Shown piece after piece: positions 5,236-5,705 of a DNA stretch of 5,705 bases. Positions within the stretch are counted from its first letter, which is position 1. Each line of letters begins with the position of its first letter. Source of the stretch: Bacillus sp. (in: firmicutes) (GTDB lineage Bacteria > Bacillota > Bacilli > Bacillales > Cytobacillaceae); contig DMSR01000053.1 of the NCBI GenBank assembly GCA_003457145.1, positions 1 through 5,705 on the forward strand, read 5' to 3'. The notes below the pieces were generated by a model, which was not told where the DNA came from, searched no databases, and was given only the letters and a program-made list of their open reading frames with translations. A program made the translations under genes and the position numbers.

Positions 5236-5705
5236 ATGATGAATTATCGGTCAATCTTGAAATTGATGGCCGCCTTGGCATTGATTCTCGCATTCGTTCG
5301 AGTCAGCGGAATTGAGTACAGAGCGGATGCCTTTACAAACCAGGTATTACAGCAAGGAGCTGTCGGGGACGATGTAATAGAACTTCAGGCTCGTCTTCAG
5401 TATTTAGGTTTTTATAACGGCCAAATTGATGGAGTATTTGGCTGGGGTACGTATTGGGCGCTGAGAAACTTCCAGCATGAATTTGGATTGCCTGTTGATG
5501 GAGTCGCAGGGTGGCAATCTAAATTGAAATTGGCAAAGGCGTCAAAATACGACGAGACCTTTGTTAAAAATCAAATGAACAAGGGCGGAAAATTCACTTA
5601 TTATGGCGGAACCAGTAAAGAAAAACAAGCAGCACCAGCACCAAAGGGAAACCAGGGAGGCCAGGCAGCACCTAAACAGCCAGCAGCAGCTGCAAAACCA
5701 GCAGC
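5236..5705 (+). CDS. sleB: SleB, spore cortex-lytic enzyme, N-terminal part (3' truncated by window)
   Basis: About 156 N-terminal residues of a family usually near 250-310. In Bacillus spores SleB is a lytic transglycosylase that degrades muramic-delta-lactam-containing cortex during germination, held in the dormant spore with YpeB. Residues 1-32 look like a secretion signal: MMNYRSILK, a hydrophobic core at about 10-22, and a probable AxA-type cleavage after RADA before FTNQ. Residues about 41-98 form a PG_binding_1 peptidoglycan-binding domain with GDDVIELQARLQYLGFYNG, the DGVFGWGTYWALRNFQ helix and a DGVAG turn. From about residue 129 a linker rich in Ala, Pro, Gln, Lys and Gly begins. 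The catalytic SleB/hydrolase_2 domain lies past the window edge. The start is ATG at 5236 with GGAGG at 5222-5226; the adjacent ATG at 5239 is possible, and the ATG at 5231 is out of frame and stops at once. A following ypeB is expected but not visible. Confidence 0.93.
   Translation, partial: MMNYRSILKLMAALALILAFVRVSGIEYRADAFTNQVLQQGAVGDDVIELQARLQYLGFYNGQIDGVFGWGTYWALRNFQHEFGLPVDGVAGWQSKLKLAKASKYDETFVKNQMNKGGKFTYYGGTSKEKQAAPAPKGNQGGQAAPKQPAAAAKPA

Overview
The window looks like ordinary core chromosome of an aerobic, endospore-forming Bacillaceae species (Bacillus or a close genus). The evidence is low-to-moderate GC, strong AGGAGG-type ribosome binding sites, intrinsic terminators after every gene whose end is visible, and the content and order mecB - gudB - ypdA - (asparaginase) - prsW - sleB. 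Without the asparaginase, this is the order I recall from Bacillus subtilis. No IS element, phage gene, CRISPR array, tRNA or rRNA was seen.

Layout. Positions 1-314 hold the C-terminal end of a MecA/MecB-type ClpC adaptor, with a terminator whose upstream arm lies inside the coding sequence. A regulatory gap (315-542) carries a catabolite-repression-like cre site and a sigma-A-like promoter, followed by gudB (543-1820), a catabolic glutamate dehydrogenase, and its terminator. A 282-bp gap with an inverted repeat leads to ypdA (2103-3071), the bacillithiol-disulfide reductase family protein. A shared bidirectional terminator (3174-3203) separates ypdA from a convergent asparaginase gene on the minus strand (3224-4195, TTG start). 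A divergent intergenic region (4196-4448) with a palindrome and a 12-bp direct repeat precedes prsW (4449-5120), the membrane protease acting on the anti-sigma factor RsiW. After another terminator, sleB (5236 to the window end) begins; only its signal peptide, peptidoglycan-binding domain and part of the linker are visible.

The genes are mostly separate transcription units and do not form one pathway. Loose themes are nitrogen and amino-acid catabolism (gudB, asparaginase), stress and redox control (mecB, ypdA, prsW) and spore germination (sleB). The most informative observation is that gudB has the uninterrupted reading frame lacking the 9-bp tandem duplication that inactivates it in B. subtilis 168, together with a cre-like site in its upstream region. 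Three computed longest-ORF starts (gudB, asparaginase, prsW) are probably wrong; ribosome binding sites place the true starts further in. I see no convincing previously undescribed system here.
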